Shown here one piece after another: positions 6,553-7,207 of a DNA stretch of 7,207 nt. Below the pieces are notes generated by a model. The model saw only the letters and a list, made by a program, of their open reading frames with translations. It had not been told where the DNA came from and did not search any database. Each line of letters begins with the position of its first letter. The first letter of the stretch is position 1. The DNA lies in the NCBI GenBank assembly GCA_947176045.1, contig CAMWPF010000072.1:1-7207 (forward strand), read 5' to 3'. This stretch comes from an uncultured Treponema sp. GTDB taxonomy: Bacteria > Spirochaetota > Spirochaetia > Treponematales > Treponemataceae. The translations under genes and the position numbers were made by a program.

Positions 6553-6556
6553 TACT
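6548..6556 (+). promoter_or_regulatory. Extended -10 promoter of the YkgJ-family gene, apparently leaderless
   Basis: TGCTATACT at 6548-6556 fits the extended -10 pattern TGnTATAAT. No good -35 is seen, as expected for this class. The box ends 6 nt before the ATG at 6563, so transcription should start at or next to the initiation codon. No Shine-Dalgarno precedes the ATG. Confidence 0.5.
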
Positions 6557-6562
6557 GCCGCC

Positions 6563-7033
6563 ATGGAGCCATTTTATAAAGACGGACTGCGCTTTGAATG
6601 CCGGCGCTGCTCGTTCTGCTGCGGGCATTCGCCGGGATTCGTGTACCTTTCGCGGGCGGACTTGGAACGGCTGTGCGCCTATTTCTCCGTCGGGGAGCGG
6701 CAGTTCGTCGAGGAGAACTGCCGCTGGGCGGACTATTACGGCGGAAGGACCGTGCTCGCCCTGAAGGAAAAGCGGAACTACGACTGTTGGCTGTGGGACG
6801 GCGGCTGCACCGCATACAGCGCCCGCCCCGTCCAGTGCGAGACATATCCGTTCTGGAGCTGGATGCTTTCGGACGAAGCGGTATGGACGGAGTGCGCCGC
6901 GGACTGCCCCGGCATGAACGAAGGAAGGCTGTGGAGCCGGGAGGAAATCGAGGAATGCCGCAGGCGCTGCAGCGGAAACCGTCCGCTTGAAAGGGCGGAA
7001 TTCCTGCGGGGCGCGGACGGCGCCGGACAATAG
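6563..7033 (+). CDS. YkgJ-family cysteine-cluster protein
   Basis: A small 156-residue protein of the YkgJ (CxCxxCC) family, which probably binds zinc or an Fe-S cluster; biochemical function is not established. The N-terminal signature is Cys13-x2-Cys16-x2-Cys19-Cys20. Further family features are CWLWDGGCTAY with Cys75 and Cys82, and RPVQCETYPFW with Cys92. Extra cysteines occur at 111, 115, 132 and 136. No signal peptide or membrane segment is evident, so it is likely cytoplasmic. The ATG at 6563 is the first possible start and puts the cysteine motif at the usual distance from the N-terminus. No Shine-Dalgarno lies upstream and the -10 box is only 6 nt away, which suggests a leaderless transcript. 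It is divergent from the LUD gene and followed at 40 nt by another plus-strand gene with its own -10 box. Confidence 0.92.
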   Translation: MEPFYKDGLRFECRRCSFCCGHSPGFVYLSRADLERLCAYFSVGERQFVEENCRWADYYGGRTVLALKEKRNYDCWLWDGGCTAYSARPVQCETYPFWSWMLSDEAVWTECAADCPGMNEGRLWSREEIEECRRRCSGNRPLERAEFLRGADGAGQ

Positions 7034-7037
7034 GCGC

Positions 7038-7067
7038 TTGCGCACGCGGCGCACTTTATTGTACACT
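7038..7067 (+). promoter_or_regulatory. Predicted promoter of the right-edge gene, apparently leaderless
   Basis: TTGCGC at 7038-7043 and TACACT at 7062-7067 are 18 nt apart. The -10 box ends 6 nt before the ATG at 7074 and no Shine-Dalgarno intervenes, the same geometry as at 6551-6563. Confidence 0.45.
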
Positions 7068-7073
7068 GTCGGT

Positions 7074-7207
7074 ATGTCCGTTCAGTTTTGGAAATTGTGC
7101 AAATCCGGCATGGCGCGCGGCGGGAAGGCTGCGGCGCTCCTTCTGGCGGCCGCCTCCGCCCTGCCCGCCCAGGAGGCGCTCAAGTCCGCCGAAGAGGAAT
7201 ACTACGA
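7074..7207 (+). CDS. Start of a predicted exported protein, cut by the window edge
   Basis: Only 44 full codons are present and the frame is open at the right edge. The N-terminus looks like a signal peptide: a basic region with lysines at 7, 10 and 18, a hydrophobic core AAALLLAAASAL at about 19-30, and a likely signal peptidase I site after LPA (residue 32). The mature part begins QEALKSAEEEYY. No lipobox cysteine is visible, so a periplasmic or outer-membrane protein is more likely than a lipoprotein. A second in-frame ATG at 7110 (residue 13) would still leave a signal peptide, but the -10 box at 7062-7067 is placed for the ATG at 7074. The function cannot be told from this fragment. Confidence 0.7.
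   Translation, partial: MSVQFWKLCKSGMARGGKAAALLLAAASALPAQEALKSAEEEYY

Noticed and set aside
7034..7060. Terminator after the YkgJ-family gene (TGCGC/GCGCA inverted repeat at 7039-7053)
   Set aside because: The stem is only 5 bp, the T-run is interrupted, and it overlaps the better-supported promoter of the next gene.
1..7207. CRISPR arrays, tRNA or rRNA genes, insertion sequences, attachment sites
   Set aside because: No regularly spaced repeats, cloverleaf-like segments, transposase coding or terminal inverted repeats were seen.

Overview
The window is high-GC bacterial DNA with closely packed genes. The organism is most likely a spirochaete of the Treponema type. That assignment is inference: it rests on the fused CTP:phosphonate nucleotidyltransferase/aminotransferase, an arrangement known from Treponema denticola, and on a LUD-domain protein and a YkgJ-type cysteine-cluster protein next to it. 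No rRNA or other phylogenetic marker is present.

Left and centre (about 1-5810, minus strand): a phosphonate biosynthesis operon transcribed right to left. A promoter near 5779-5807 and a short 5' stem-loop precede aepX (phosphoenolpyruvate mutase with an N-terminal nucleotidyltransferase-like domain, TTG start). Next come aepY (thiamine-diphosphate phosphonopyruvate decarboxylase) and a 613-residue fusion of a cytidylyltransferase (PntC-like) with a 2-aminoethylphosphonate aminotransferase (AepZ-like). The last gene, cut by the left edge, is a membrane-anchored enzyme of the OpgB/LtaS alkaline-phosphatase/sulfatase superfamily. The first three proteins take PEP to phosphonopyruvate, phosphonoacetaldehyde, 2-aminoethylphosphonate (2-AEP) and then CMP-2-AEP. 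The fourth may place a head group on a surface glycan or lipid. Gene spacings are 12 nt, 37 nt (holding a 9-codon micro-ORF that overlaps the fusion start) and a 1-nt overlap.

Right (5838-7207): a LUD/LutC-family protein with a C-terminal cysteine cluster lies on the minus strand, upstream of the phosphonate operon and reading the same way. Divergent from it is a small YkgJ-family CxxCxxCC protein on the plus strand. The start of a further plus-strand gene, encoding a protein with a signal peptide, is cut by the right edge. The two plus-strand genes each have a TATACT-like -10 box exactly 6 nt before the ATG and no Shine-Dalgarno sequence, so they look leaderless. Most minus-strand genes have strong AGGAGG-type sites.

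No RNA genes, insertion sequences, CRISPR arrays or gene-free stretches over 300 bases were seen. The pathway itself is known. The less familiar points are the OpgB-like enzyme closing the phosphonate operon, the micro-ORF before the fusion gene, the leaderless pair, and the palindromes around the operon promoter.
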